Below are positions 1-6,336 of a stretch of 9,010 bases of DNA, one piece after another (position 1 is the first letter of the stretch; every line of letters begins with the position of its first letter). The notes under the pieces are model-generated. The model saw only the letters and a list, made by a program, of their open reading frames with translations, was not told the origin of the DNA and did not search any database. A program made the position numbers and the translations under genes. Where the stretch lies: NCBI GenBank assembly GCA_947470205.1, contig CANISK010000047.1:1-9010 (forward strand), read 5' to 3'. Source of the DNA: Neisseriaceae bacterium (GTDB lineage Bacteria; Pseudomonadota; Gammaproteobacteria; Burkholderiales; UBA11063).

Positions 1-1401
1 ATGTGTGTTGTAAATCACTCCATTACCAACTCCAATTCAAACCCCTCAAATAATAAATTTTTACTAGGCATGACTTACGGATTGGGATTTTTTAGCTGTC
101 AATTATATTGGATGTTTTATTCTTTATATGTGATTATAGATGCTGGGTTGATGGTATCAATTATCAGTTTTACCATTTTTATCTTATACTTGTCATTATA
201 TATTGGTGTTTTTACGTTACTATATTCCCGTCTTTATAATTCAAAACACCAAATTATAAATTCCTTATTTTTATTTCCTAGCATATGGGTTTTTTTTGAA
301 TGGTTACGTGGCTGGTTATTTACTGGCTTCCCTTGGGGGGATGTATCGTACACCCAGACGCAAACCCATATCTTTAAAGGTATATTTGCGATTTTGGGTA
401 GTTACGGGGTTTCTTGGATTTTATTATCAATAATTGGTGCAATATATATTATATGCTTTCAAAGAACTAAGCTTCATCTCCAATTTGCCATTATTTACCT
501 TGTGGGGATTTTTCTCGTATGTAGTATTTTGCAAGATAAAAAATACACCACTGTATATGGTGCGCCAATTACAGTTGCACTCACCCAAGGAAACATAAAT
601 CATAATATTAAATGGGAGAGCGATGCATTCTTGGAGGTGTATTACAGTCTAATTAAAAAAGCAAAAGCAGATATTATAATGATCCCAGAAACCGCAATCT
701 CATCTTTTAGTCAATTTCTACCCAGGGGGTACTTAGATAGCTTGTCTAGTATAGCTAAATCAAAACACTCCGACCTAATAATAGGCATCCCAATCATCAT
801 TAATAGTAAAAATGATTATATTAATTCGGCACTTGTACTCACCAACCCCACTCATCCATATTATGCTAAAACTCACTTGGTGCCATTTGGAGAATATATC
901 CCATTTAGGAAATATTTAGCACCGTTATATGATGTTATATCACTTCCGATGGTGGGGTTTAGTAAATGGCAAGGGGAGCAAAAGCCATTAATTGTGGCCA
1001 ATCAAAAACTATCATTTAATATCTGTTATGAAAATGGCTTTAACGGTGAATTGCTTGATAAAATCAAAGACGCCACACTGTTGGTAAATTTAAGTGACAT
1101 GGTATGGTACGGCAATACTATCGCCCAATATCAACATTTACAAATCTCACAAGCGAGATCTCTTGAGAACCAACGTTATTTTATACAAGATACCAATACC
1201 GGACTAACTGCAATTATTGATGAAAATGGAGTAATTAAATCTTATATAAAGCCATTTACTGAAGATATTTTAACTGATGTGGTGTATGGAATGACAGGGC
1301 ATACGCCATATCAATATTGGGGTAATTATCTGGTGATAATCTTCAGTTTGATGATTATATGCATGAGCATGTTATTTAATAAAATATTATCTTTAGAATA
1401 A
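1..1401 (+). CDS. lnt: Apolipoprotein N-acyltransferase, 5'-truncated by window edge
   Basis: Lnt is an inner-membrane enzyme that adds the third acyl chain to the N-terminal Cys of lipoproteins, using a phospholipid donor. Hydrophobic segments fill roughly residues 20-175, followed by a periplasmic nitrilase-type domain and a C-terminal membrane helix (about 441-459). The Glu-Lys-Cys triad is visible: E230 in IPETA, K290 in AKTHLVPFGE and C342 in NICYE. FRGW-like and GFPWG blocks are present as WLRGWLFTGFPWG. Residue G23 aligns with G60 of the E. coli protein and E230 with E267, so about 37 N-terminal residues lie upstream and the ATG at base 1 is probably internal. The usual SNDAWFG block reads SDMVWYG, followed by QHLQIS and TNTGLTAII, which resembles betaproteobacterial Lnt as I recall it. 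It ends 36 bp before the next gene and may share its transcript. Family call is secure. Confidence 0.95.
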   Translation: MCVVNHSITNSNSNPSNNKFLLGMTYGLGFFSCQLYWMFYSLYVIIDAGLMVSIISFTIFILYLSLYIGVFTLLYSRLYNSKHQIINSLFLFPSIWVFFEWLRGWLFTGFPWGDVSYTQTQTHIFKGIFAILGSYGVSWILLSIIGAIYIICFQRTKLHLQFAIIYLVGIFLVCSILQDKKYTTVYGAPITVALTQGNINHNIKWESDAFLEVYYSLIKKAKADIIMIPETAISSFSQFLPRGYLDSLSSIAKSKHSDLIIGIPIIINSKNDYINSALVLTNPTHPYYAKTHLVPFGEYIPFRKYLAPLYDVISLPMVGFSKWQGEQKPLIVANQKLSFNICYENGFNGELLDKIKDATLLVNLSDMVWYGNTIAQYQHLQISQARSLENQRYFIQDTNTGLTAIIDENGVIKSYIKPFTEDILTDVVYGMTGHTPYQYWGNYLVIIFSLMIICMSMLFNKILSLE

Positions 1402-1424
1402 CAATGATAGTATTTAATATTTTT

Positions 1425-1430
1425 AGAGGA
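1425..1430 (+). promoter_or_regulatory. Ribosome binding site of the lipoprotein gene
   Basis: AGAGGA lies 7 nt before the ATG at 1438 and sets that start over the out-of-frame ATG at 1431. It lies in a 36-bp gap after lnt that shows no terminator. Confidence 0.7.
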
Positions 1431-1437
1431 ATGATAT

Positions 1438-2640
1438 ATGAAAAATAAATTACATTCATCACAGATACGCGTGATATCTTTAGCTATTATGATGTTGATG
1501 GTTATTGGGTGTGGTGCCGGCGGATCATCAACCACTAATTTGAATGTTGAGTCGAATGTACTTGTTAATAACAATCAAATTAGTTTAAATTTTTCATCGA
1601 GCGTTGATAGTTTCACTGTTAATACAAATAATATTAGTTTGGTTGCAAATAATTCGAGCAATCTCTTTTCTTCTTGTGCATTATCAACTGACACTCAAGT
1701 TACATGCAACACATTTTCTCCTTTGGTAAGTGATACGCAGTACACTGTTGATGCTCAAAATATTTTAAGCACTTCTGGTGCGCCTCTTCCAAATATAAAT
1801 TATTCTTTTACGGCAGCAACAACGACAAAATATGCCTATATTTCATCAATCTCTGCGGCTGTTTATAGATGTATGATTACTAACAATGGAGCTTTGAGTG
1901 CATGTAATACGCAATCTGTAGGCATTAACGCCTCAGAAGACGTTTATGTATTCAACAATAAAATTTATATTTCTAATTCTAATGCAAGCACTTTGATTGT
2001 TTGCGCCATAAGCAACACTGGTGATTTAACAAATTGTATTAATACCGGTAGCAACTTTAGTAATTCTCGTGGAATGTTTATTGGTGCAAAATTTGGTTAT
2101 GTTGTAAATAGTAACCCAAGCGCAATTATAAAATGCAATGTTGATACCAGTGGTTTCTTAACAGATTGCACATCAATAACCACTGCTGGGGTTACATTAT
2201 CAGATCCACAGTCTATAACAATCATTGGCAATTTTGTTTATATAGCTAACGCTGGTAATAATACTATTTCTAAATGTCTTGTAGATAACAATTCTGGCGC
2301 ATTGAGTACATGCTCATCAATTACCAATAGCACTATTACTAATATGACCAAACCACAACAGTTAACAATAATAAATTCTATTGTATATATTGCAAATCGT
2401 GATGGGGGTTCAGGATTATACACTTGCACGGTTAACTCTAGTACTGGTGCATTTTCATCATGTAGTGGAGTATCTGTTCAAAGCAATAACGAAGGAATGG
2501 CGTTTTATAATAATCATATTTACTTATCTAGTTCAAATGGTACAGTTCAATGGTGCGCAATTAATAGTAATGGTTTAATTGATTTATCTTCTTGTAATTC
2601 AATTTCAGGTATATCTGGTGCTCGTGGTATGGGTATTTGA
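1438..2640 (+). CDS. Putative outer-membrane lipoprotein with Ig-like domain and six Cys-paired propeller repeats
   Basis: I do not recognise a named gene. The 400-aa product starts with a signal peptide and a lipobox V-I-G-C, with lipidation Cys at residue 25. There is no Asp at +2, which by the E. coli rule points to the outer membrane. Residues about 36-126 resemble a bacterial Ig-like (SbsA/Big_5-type) domain: an N-terminal strand, then DTQYTVDA and a final YSFTA strand. Residues 131-400 hold six units of about 42-49 aa, each with a YIAN-like strand and a Cys pair 10-12 residues apart: 145/156, 189/200, 233/244, 280/292, 330/342, 373/386. C80/C90 adds a seventh pair. This suggests a beta-propeller (lactonase-like fold) stabilised by disulfides in the periplasm or outside the cell. 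No catalytic residues are evident, so ligand binding or a structural role is as likely as catalysis. It is rich in Asn, Ser and Thr. Confidence 0.8.
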   Translation: MKNKLHSSQIRVISLAIMMLMVIGCGAGGSSTTNLNVESNVLVNNNQISLNFSSSVDSFTVNTNNISLVANNSSNLFSSCALSTDTQVTCNTFSPLVSDTQYTVDAQNILSTSGAPLPNINYSFTAATTTKYAYISSISAAVYRCMITNNGALSACNTQSVGINASEDVYVFNNKIYISNSNASTLIVCAISNTGDLTNCINTGSNFSNSRGMFIGAKFGYVVNSNPSAIIKCNVDTSGFLTDCTSITTAGVTLSDPQSITIIGNFVYIANAGNNTISKCLVDNNSGALSTCSSITNSTITNMTKPQQLTIINSIVYIANRDGGSGLYTCTVNSSTGAFSSCSGVSVQSNNEGMAFYNNHIYLSSSNGTVQWCAINSNGLIDLSSCNSISGISGARGMGI

Positions 2641-2671
2641 TTATAACTAATCATAACATTGAAACAACTAC

Positions 2672-2711
2672 ATATATTTATTAACAATGGGCGGTTTGTT
2701 AATAAATATAT
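2672..2711. repeat. Perfect 16-bp-arm AT-rich palindrome before rpsA promoter
   Basis: Arms 2672-2687 and 2696-2711 are perfect reverse complements around the 8-base centre TGGGCGGT. The right arm ends one base before the -35 hexamer of the rpsA promoter. No T-tract follows, so it is a poor intrinsic terminator for the upstream lipoprotein gene. An operator, a cruciform or an mRNA 3'-end-protecting hairpin are all possible. Confidence 0.8.
2676..2695 (+). repeat. Direct repeat copy 1 upstream of rpsA promoter
   Basis: A 20-bp motif, ATTTATTAACA followed by a GGCGGT end, matches the copy at 2761-2780 at 18 of 20 positions. It overlaps the left arm and centre of the palindrome. Confidence 0.75.
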
Positions 2712-2712
2712 A

Positions 2713-2742
2713 TTGCAAAAAATAACAATAATCTGTTACAAT
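2713..2742 (+). promoter_or_regulatory. Extended -10 promoter for rpsA
   Basis: The -35 is TTGCAA (2713-2718) and the -10 is TACAAT (2737-2742), with an 18-bp spacer and a TG one base before the -10 (TGTTACAAT). Transcription should start near 2749, just after a G/C-rich discriminator (GTAGGGCT). Such discriminators occur at growth-rate and stringently controlled promoters of ribosomal genes. This implies a leader of about 95 nt. Confidence 0.7.
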
Positions 2743-2760
2743 GTAGGGCTATACAAAATT

Positions 2761-2780
2761 ATTTATTAACATTTGGCGGT
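2761..2780 (+). repeat. Direct repeat copy 2 in rpsA leader
   Basis: This is the second copy of the 20-bp motif (18/20 identity to 2676-2695), shifted by 85 bp and lying just downstream of the predicted transcription start. Together the copies flank the promoter. Confidence 0.75.
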
Positions 2781-2808
2781 AAATGATTATCCTAGATATT
2801 ATTTTACC
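2778..2808 (+). promoter_or_regulatory. Leader hairpin of rpsA mRNA
   Basis: GGTAAA (2778-2783) pairs with TTTACC (2803-2808). The helix can continue with four more pairs (one a G-U) after a one-base bulge. It sits inside the predicted leader. S1 represses its own translation through a folded leader in E. coli, so a similar role is plausible but not shown here. Confidence 0.4.
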
Positions 2809-2844
2809 ATGGTATAAAACATTTTTTTAAGATCGTATAAATTT

Positions 2845-4515
2845 ATGGAAAACTTTGCAAGTTTATTCGAAAGTGCTGCCCCACAAAAGGAAATGCGTGA
2901 GGGAGAGGTTATTAAAGCTACAGTACTGAGTGTAGATAATAAATATGTTACCGTACATGCTGGGTTAAAATCCGAATCGGTAATACCACTTAATGAATTC
3001 AGAGATGAGAATGGAAATATTGAAATAAATGTTGGCGACAGGATAGATGTTGCGATTGAATCTATAGAAGACGGTTACGGTGAAACGAGACTATCTCGCG
3101 AAAAAGCAAAAAGATTGGCTGCATGGATTGAACTTGAGGAAGCTCTTGAATCTAGCGTTACTCTTGAAGGTCAGATCTATGGACGTATTAAAGGTGGTTT
3201 GGGTGTTATATATAAGACAGTGCGTTTGTTTTTACCGGGTTCTTTATTGGATGTTAGAGCGGTTCGTGATTTCACACCATACGAACAACGTAAAGAAGTT
3301 GAATTTAAAGTAATCAAAGTTGATAGAAGACGTAATAATATCGTTATATCAAGAAAAGCGGTATTAGTAGAGCGAAATGGTGAAGACAATAAAGTGGTAT
3401 TGGATAAAATGCAAGAAGGCAACGTGGTGACTGGTACTGTTAAAAACATCACAGATTACGGTGCATTTGTAGACTTAGGTGGAATAGATGGCTTATTATA
3501 CATCACAGATTTATCATGGAAACGAGTAAGGCATCCATCTGAAATATTAACAGTAGGGCAAGAGATCGAAGCTAAAGTATTAAAATTTGATCAAGAAAAA
3601 CATCGCGTGTCTTTGGGATTAAAACAGCTCCACGAAGATCCATGGCATGGCATAGCAGACAGATTCCCAGTTGGTACTCGTTTATTTGGTAAGATTAGCA
3701 ATATCGCAGATTACGGTGCATTTGTGGAAATTGAAAATGGAATCGAAGGTCTTATTCATGTATCTGAAATGGACTGGACAAATAAAAACGTTAATCCATC
3801 TAAAATTGTAACACTTGGTAATGAAGTTCAAGTTCAAGTGTTGGAAATTGATGGTTCTAAACGTAGAGTGAGCCTTGGTTTAAAACAATGTATGTCAAAC
3901 CCATGGGTGCAATTTGCAGAGACACATAAAAAGGGTGACAAAATAACTGGCAGTATTCGTTCCATTACTGATTTTGGTCTATTCATCGGACTTCCTGGTG
4001 GAATAGATGGACTAGTGCATGTATCAGATATTTCATGGACATTGTCAGGGGACGCGGCTATTCGCAATTATAAAAAATCTCAAGAAGTAGAGGCGGTTAT
4101 TACAACCATTGATGTTGAAAAAGAACGTATTGCATTAAGTATCAAGCAATTGGAAAATGATCCATTTGGTGTATACACCATCAATTACGATAAAGGTTCT
4201 GTGGTAAAAGCCAAAGTGAAATCTGTAACAGCAACAGAAGCTGTTTTGGAGCTCGCAGAAAATCTTGAAACTACGTTATCAATAAAAGAGGCATCTTCTG
4301 AAAAAATTTCAGATTTAACAGAAATTTTAAAAGAAAATGACGAAATAGAGGTTCTACTTACAAACATTGATAAAAAAAATCGAGTGATAAATGTATCAGT
4401 ACGTGCAAAAGATACCAAAGATAATGCTGAAATGATGAAAAAAGTTAAACAAGCAGAAAAATCTTCTGGCACAACCAGCCTAGGTGACATTTTGCAAGAT
4501 AAATTTTCTCAATAA
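2845..4515 (+). CDS. rpsA: 30S ribosomal protein S1
   Basis: S1 binds single-stranded mRNA and brings it to the 30S subunit, which matters most for messages with weak Shine-Dalgarno sequences. The 556-aa length equals the usual size. Six S1 (OB-fold) domains are visible at about residues 19-85, 104-171, 191-260, 276-347, 363-434 and 450-520. The strongest blocks are the KNITDYGAFVDLGGIDGLL, NIADYGAFVE and SITDFGLFIGLPGGIDGL stretches. The first two domains, which dock S1 on the ribosome, are complete (LKSESVIP, LSREKAKR, FLPGSLLDVR). The tail SSGTTSLGDILQDKF resembles the betaproteobacterial S1 end. The start is fixed by the conserved MENFASLFES opening. Upstream bases (AAGATCGTATAAATTT) hold no convincing Shine-Dalgarno sequence, as is known for E. 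coli rpsA. ihfB follows, the standard order, but the usual upstream cmk is replaced by the lipoprotein gene. Confidence 0.98.
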   Translation: MENFASLFESAAPQKEMREGEVIKATVLSVDNKYVTVHAGLKSESVIPLNEFRDENGNIEINVGDRIDVAIESIEDGYGETRLSREKAKRLAAWIELEEALESSVTLEGQIYGRIKGGLGVIYKTVRLFLPGSLLDVRAVRDFTPYEQRKEVEFKVIKVDRRRNNIVISRKAVLVERNGEDNKVVLDKMQEGNVVTGTVKNITDYGAFVDLGGIDGLLYITDLSWKRVRHPSEILTVGQEIEAKVLKFDQEKHRVSLGLKQLHEDPWHGIADRFPVGTRLFGKISNIADYGAFVEIENGIEGLIHVSEMDWTNKNVNPSKIVTLGNEVQVQVLEIDGSKRRVSLGLKQCMSNPWVQFAETHKKGDKITGSIRSITDFGLFIGLPGGIDGLVHVSDISWTLSGDAAIRNYKKSQEVEAVITTIDVEKERIALSIKQLENDPFGVYTINYDKGSVVKAKVKSVTATEAVLELAENLETTLSIKEASSEKISDLTEILKENDEIEVLLTNIDKKNRVINVSVRAKDTKDNAEMMKKVKQAEKSSGTTSLGDILQDKFSQ

Positions 4516-4549
4516 ATTGCTATAGCAAGATTTTCATTAAAAGCTAACC

Positions 4550-4604
4550 GCAATACCTGACATTTTTATTAATATTTTTTAAACTTGTCAGGTGTTTTGA
4601 TTGC
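4550..4604 (+). terminator. Possible terminator or 3' hairpin of rpsA
   Basis: ACCTGACA (4555-4562) pairs perfectly with TGTCAGGT (4586-4593) across a 23-nt AT-rich loop. An outer GCAAT/ATTGC pairing (4550-4554 with 4600-4604) sits beyond a six-base bulge (4594-4599). Only GTTTT follows the inner stem, so termination would be weak or the hairpin may mainly protect the 3' end. Confidence 0.5.
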
Positions 4605-4692
4605 AAATTTTGTATATATCATGTTAAAAATTACTTAAATCAAAACCATAAATGTATAACAACATATCGTCTTTAGGTTTTCTAATGTATTA

Positions 4693-4754
4693 AAATTCAA
4701 AAAATATTTTCTCACAGCTAATATTGTGCGCTAAATTAATAATTTTTTGAATTT
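4693..4754. repeat. 13-bp-arm inverted repeat upstream of ihfB
   Basis: The 13-base arms 4693-4705 and 4742-4754 are perfect reverse complements around a 36-base interior. Three more pairs can form beyond a single unpaired A at 4741. It lies about 35 bp before the candidate -10. It could be an operator, a cruciform or a transcript hairpin; no T-tract follows. Confidence 0.65.
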
Positions 4755-4787
4755 CAATCAGAAAAAACCCTAAATACTTTAAATACA

Positions 4788-4793
4788 TATAAT
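4788..4793 (+). promoter_or_regulatory. Candidate -10 of ihfB
   Basis: A perfect TATAAT lies 45 bp before the ihfB start. No good -35 hexamer sits 16-18 bp upstream, and a second -10-like TACAAT occurs at 4800-4805. Background AT richness makes chance matches likely. Confidence 0.35.
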
Positions 4794-4832
4794 CGTTTAT
4801 ACAATTAGTTATCTTTCGGGGTATTTGTTTAT

Positions 4833-5120
4833 ATGAATCGTTCAGAATTAATTAGTAAATTATGTGATCTACACCCCAAAGCATCAAAAAAAATTGATTC
4901 ATTGGTGAAGATTATATTTAGTTATTTGGTAAAAAATATTGCTAAGGGAAATCGAGTCGAAGTACGGGGATTTGGTTCTTTTTCTTTAAAAGTAAGAAAA
5001 GCTATTATGGTTAGAAACCCAAGAGATGGAAAAGTTATTACATCTGGTAAAAACCAGGTAAGATACGTAGTATATTTCCGACCGGGTAAAAATTTACGCA
5101 TAAAAGTAAATCACGATTAG
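4833..5120 (+). CDS. ihfB: Integration host factor subunit beta (DNABII family)
   Basis: IHF is an alpha/beta heterodimer that bends DNA sharply at specific sites and assists transcription, recombination and replication. The 95-aa product begins MNRSELISKL, like the MTKSELIERL start of E. coli IHF-beta, and carries the diagnostic VEVRGFGSFSL block (about residues 42-52). The arm retains RNP with Pro63, the equivalent of the DNA-intercalating Pro64, and ends in YFRPGKNLR. Oddities: the usual Gly before RNP is Val60, the helix region is one residue shorter, and the segment between NP and FRPGK is three residues longer than in E. coli. Location directly after rpsA favours IHF-beta over HU or IHF-alpha. 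The ribosome site is weak: GGGG at 4818-4821, 11 nt before the ATG. The partner gene ihfA is not in the window. Confidence 0.9.
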   Translation: MNRSELISKLCDLHPKASKKIDSLVKIIFSYLVKNIAKGNRVEVRGFGSFSLKVRKAIMVRNPRDGKVITSGKNQVRYVVYFRPGKNLRIKVNHD

Positions 5121-5129
5121 GTAATATTG

Positions 5130-5228
5130 TTGTGTACGCACAAAACCCCACATATACTCGAAGTATTTGAAATCTTTTCAGCAATGTTTAGGTATCACAA
5201 GACAATAAGTATTGTGTTGGGGTTTTTT
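5130..5228 (+). terminator. Multi-hairpin region with terminator-like stem just before the Gfo/Idh gene
   Basis: AAAACCCCA (5142-5150) pairs with TGGGGTTTT (5218-5226), and six T's (5223-5228) end the structure. The enclosed loop can fold into ATACT/AGTAT (5154-5166) and CACAA/TTGTG (5196-5200 with 5212-5216) or ACAAT/ATTGT (5202-5215) hairpins. A further TTGTG/CACAA hairpin (5130-5134 with 5139-5143) overlaps the left arm of the main stem and would compete with it. It may simply terminate ihfB, but its position 14 nt before the next ATG also fits an attenuator. Confidence 0.6.
5156..5170 (+). repeat. Inverted repeat, left copy, flanking the Gfo/Idh gene
   Basis: ACTCGAAGTATTTGA is an exact reverse complement of 6337-6351 on the other side of the dehydrogenase gene. 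It contains the small near-palindrome ACTCGAAGT, so part of the match is self-complementary. The TTTGA extension is not. Confidence 0.75.
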
Positions 5229-5242
5229 ATCATAGGGTTAAT

Positions 5243-6262
5243 ATGGTCAAGTACAATATAGGTGTTTTAGGTTGCGGTGCAATTTTTAGTCGTCATATTC
5301 AAGCAATTCAAAATAATAGTGAGCACTATTTATTGGTTGGTATTTATGATATAGACATGGACAAATCATTAAATATTGCAAATCAATTGAAAGTTAAATG
5401 CTATGAAAATGAAGATGATCTATATCAAGATAACACAATTAATTGTGTATTAATTATCACTCCAAATCATTTACATTACCCGCAAATGATAAAGGCAATT
5501 GATTGCAAAAAACACATCATAGTGGAAAAGCCCGCAGTTTTTTCTATTGATGAATTGGAAGATATTTTACATCGTAGTCAAGTTGCACAAATTGATATTT
5601 TTACAATTTTACAAGTGAGGTTAAATCCAGCAATCACGGCTTGTCATAAATTCATCCAAAATAATTATTTAGGCAACATTCGTGGTGTCTCTTTAGTTCA
5701 ACGTTGGCAACGCCCATTGGATTACTTCGACAATTGGCGCGGTCACAGTGGTGGTGGCATATTGCGTGAATTTGCTATACATTATCTAGATGCTTTGATA
5801 TACCTTATAGGTATGCCAAACAGTGTTTTAGATGTATGTTGCTATAAAACTAAATTTACATCTAGCGCAGTACAAGATACCGTCTACGCACATTTAAATT
5901 TTATTACTTTTGGTGGTAATATTGAAATATCAATTGGTGCTGAGCCTAGAAATATTGAATGTAATTTATGTATAATGTCTGATAATGGGTATGTAAAACT
6001 TGGCGGCAAGTCTTTAGATGAGCTAGTGGAATATGATTTTTTAGATAAAAATTTAAATAACACACTGAGTGATTACTACAATCAAGCGCTTCTTGCAACA
6101 AAAGAAATACAGTCAGCAACATTGGGCGCATCACCATACCACCCACTATTATATCAAAATATTATAAAAAATAAAAAATTATTCACCCTCGGAGAGACGT
6201 ATAATGTAATTAAACTAATAGAAAACATACACTCTTCGTCTTTGGAATTTATACGTTGTTAA
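5243..6262 (+). CDS. Gfo/Idh/MocA-family NAD(P)-dependent sugar oxidoreductase
   Basis: This family oxidises or reduces sugars and nucleotide sugars in the cytoplasm. The 339-aa length is typical. An N-terminal Rossmann fold shows GVLGCGAIFSRH (G7, G10, G12), followed by IITPNHLH and the VEKPAVFS signature with the conserved Lys at K96. The C-terminal alpha/beta domain has RLNPAI, RWQRPLDYFDNWRGHSGGG and AIHYLD, with H180 and D183 in the usual active-site positions. The RW..RP..YF..WRG stretch resembles the WlbA/WbpB group that oxidises UDP-GlcNAc uronic acids, but the substrate cannot be assigned. AGGG (5234-5237) lies five bases before the ATG. It stands alone, with a terminator-like stem immediately upstream and another after it, not in a sugar operon. 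The last eight codons and the stop are copied 125 bp downstream. A glycan role with the PglL-like gene is inference. Confidence 0.88.
   Translation: MVKYNIGVLGCGAIFSRHIQAIQNNSEHYLLVGIYDIDMDKSLNIANQLKVKCYENEDDLYQDNTINCVLIITPNHLHYPQMIKAIDCKKHIIVEKPAVFSIDELEDILHRSQVAQIDIFTILQVRLNPAITACHKFIQNNYLGNIRGVSLVQRWQRPLDYFDNWRGHSGGGILREFAIHYLDALIYLIGMPNSVLDVCCYKTKFTSSAVQDTVYAHLNFITFGGNIEISIGAEPRNIECNLCIMSDNGYVKLGGKSLDELVEYDFLDKNLNNTLSDYYNQALLATKEIQSATLGASPYHPLLYQNIIKNKKLFTLGETYNVIKLIENIHSSSLEFIRC
6236..6261 (+). repeat. Direct repeat copy A, end of Gfo/Idh gene
   Basis: These 26 bases encode the last eight residues SSLEFIRC and most of the stop codon. They match 6361-6386 exactly. Similarity continues for about 15 bases with one substitution and one indel. 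Confidence 0.9.
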
Positions 6263-6275
6263 AACTTTAAAAATA

Positions 6276-6322
6276 AAACCTTATGGACATTTAGTCCGCG
6301 GCGGTTTGATTTTTAAATTTTT
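6276..6322 (+). terminator. Likely terminator of the Gfo/Idh gene
   Basis: AAACC (6276-6280) pairs with GGTTT (6303-6307), and GGAC (6285-6288) with GTCC (6294-6297) around ATTTA, separated by an internal loop. T-rich sequence follows (6310-6314 and 6318-6322). It lies 14 bp after the stop codon. The internal loop weakens it. Confidence 0.5.
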
Positions 6323-6336
6323 GCCTAGTCTAAATC

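Larger units (their letters stand above)
4516..4832. other. 317-bp non-coding gap between rpsA and ihfB
   Basis: No credible ORF is present; the longest ATG-started frames are about a dozen codons. The gap holds a palindrome TTGCTATAGCAA (4517-4528) just after rpsA, a terminator-like stem (4550-4604), a 13-bp-arm inverted repeat (4693-4754) and a -10-like TATAAT (4788-4793). The terminator-like stem plus a separate -10 suggest ihfB is transcribed at least partly from its own promoter. The rest is plain AT-rich sequence. Confidence 0.7.

Noticed and set aside
1326..1574. Antisense open frame across the lnt/lipoprotein junction, and other antisense or shifted frames inside rpsA, the dehydrogenase and bamB
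   Set aside because: They lie opposite or within strongly supported genes, show no recognisable domains, and their products look like low-complexity shadows of AT-rich coding DNA.
2672..2711. Palindrome as a classical rho-independent terminator of the lipoprotein gene
   Set aside because: The arms are almost pure A/T and no T-tract follows; an operator or hairpin role fits at least as well.
4517..4528. Palindrome TTGCTATAGCAA right after the rpsA stop as a terminator
   Set aside because: As RNA it forms only a four-pair stem with a four-base loop and has no proper T-tract; too weak to call.
4725..4734. TGTGCGCTAA shared with 6351-6360
   Set aside because: A single 10-base match with no extension on either side; not enough to claim a repeat family without genome counts.
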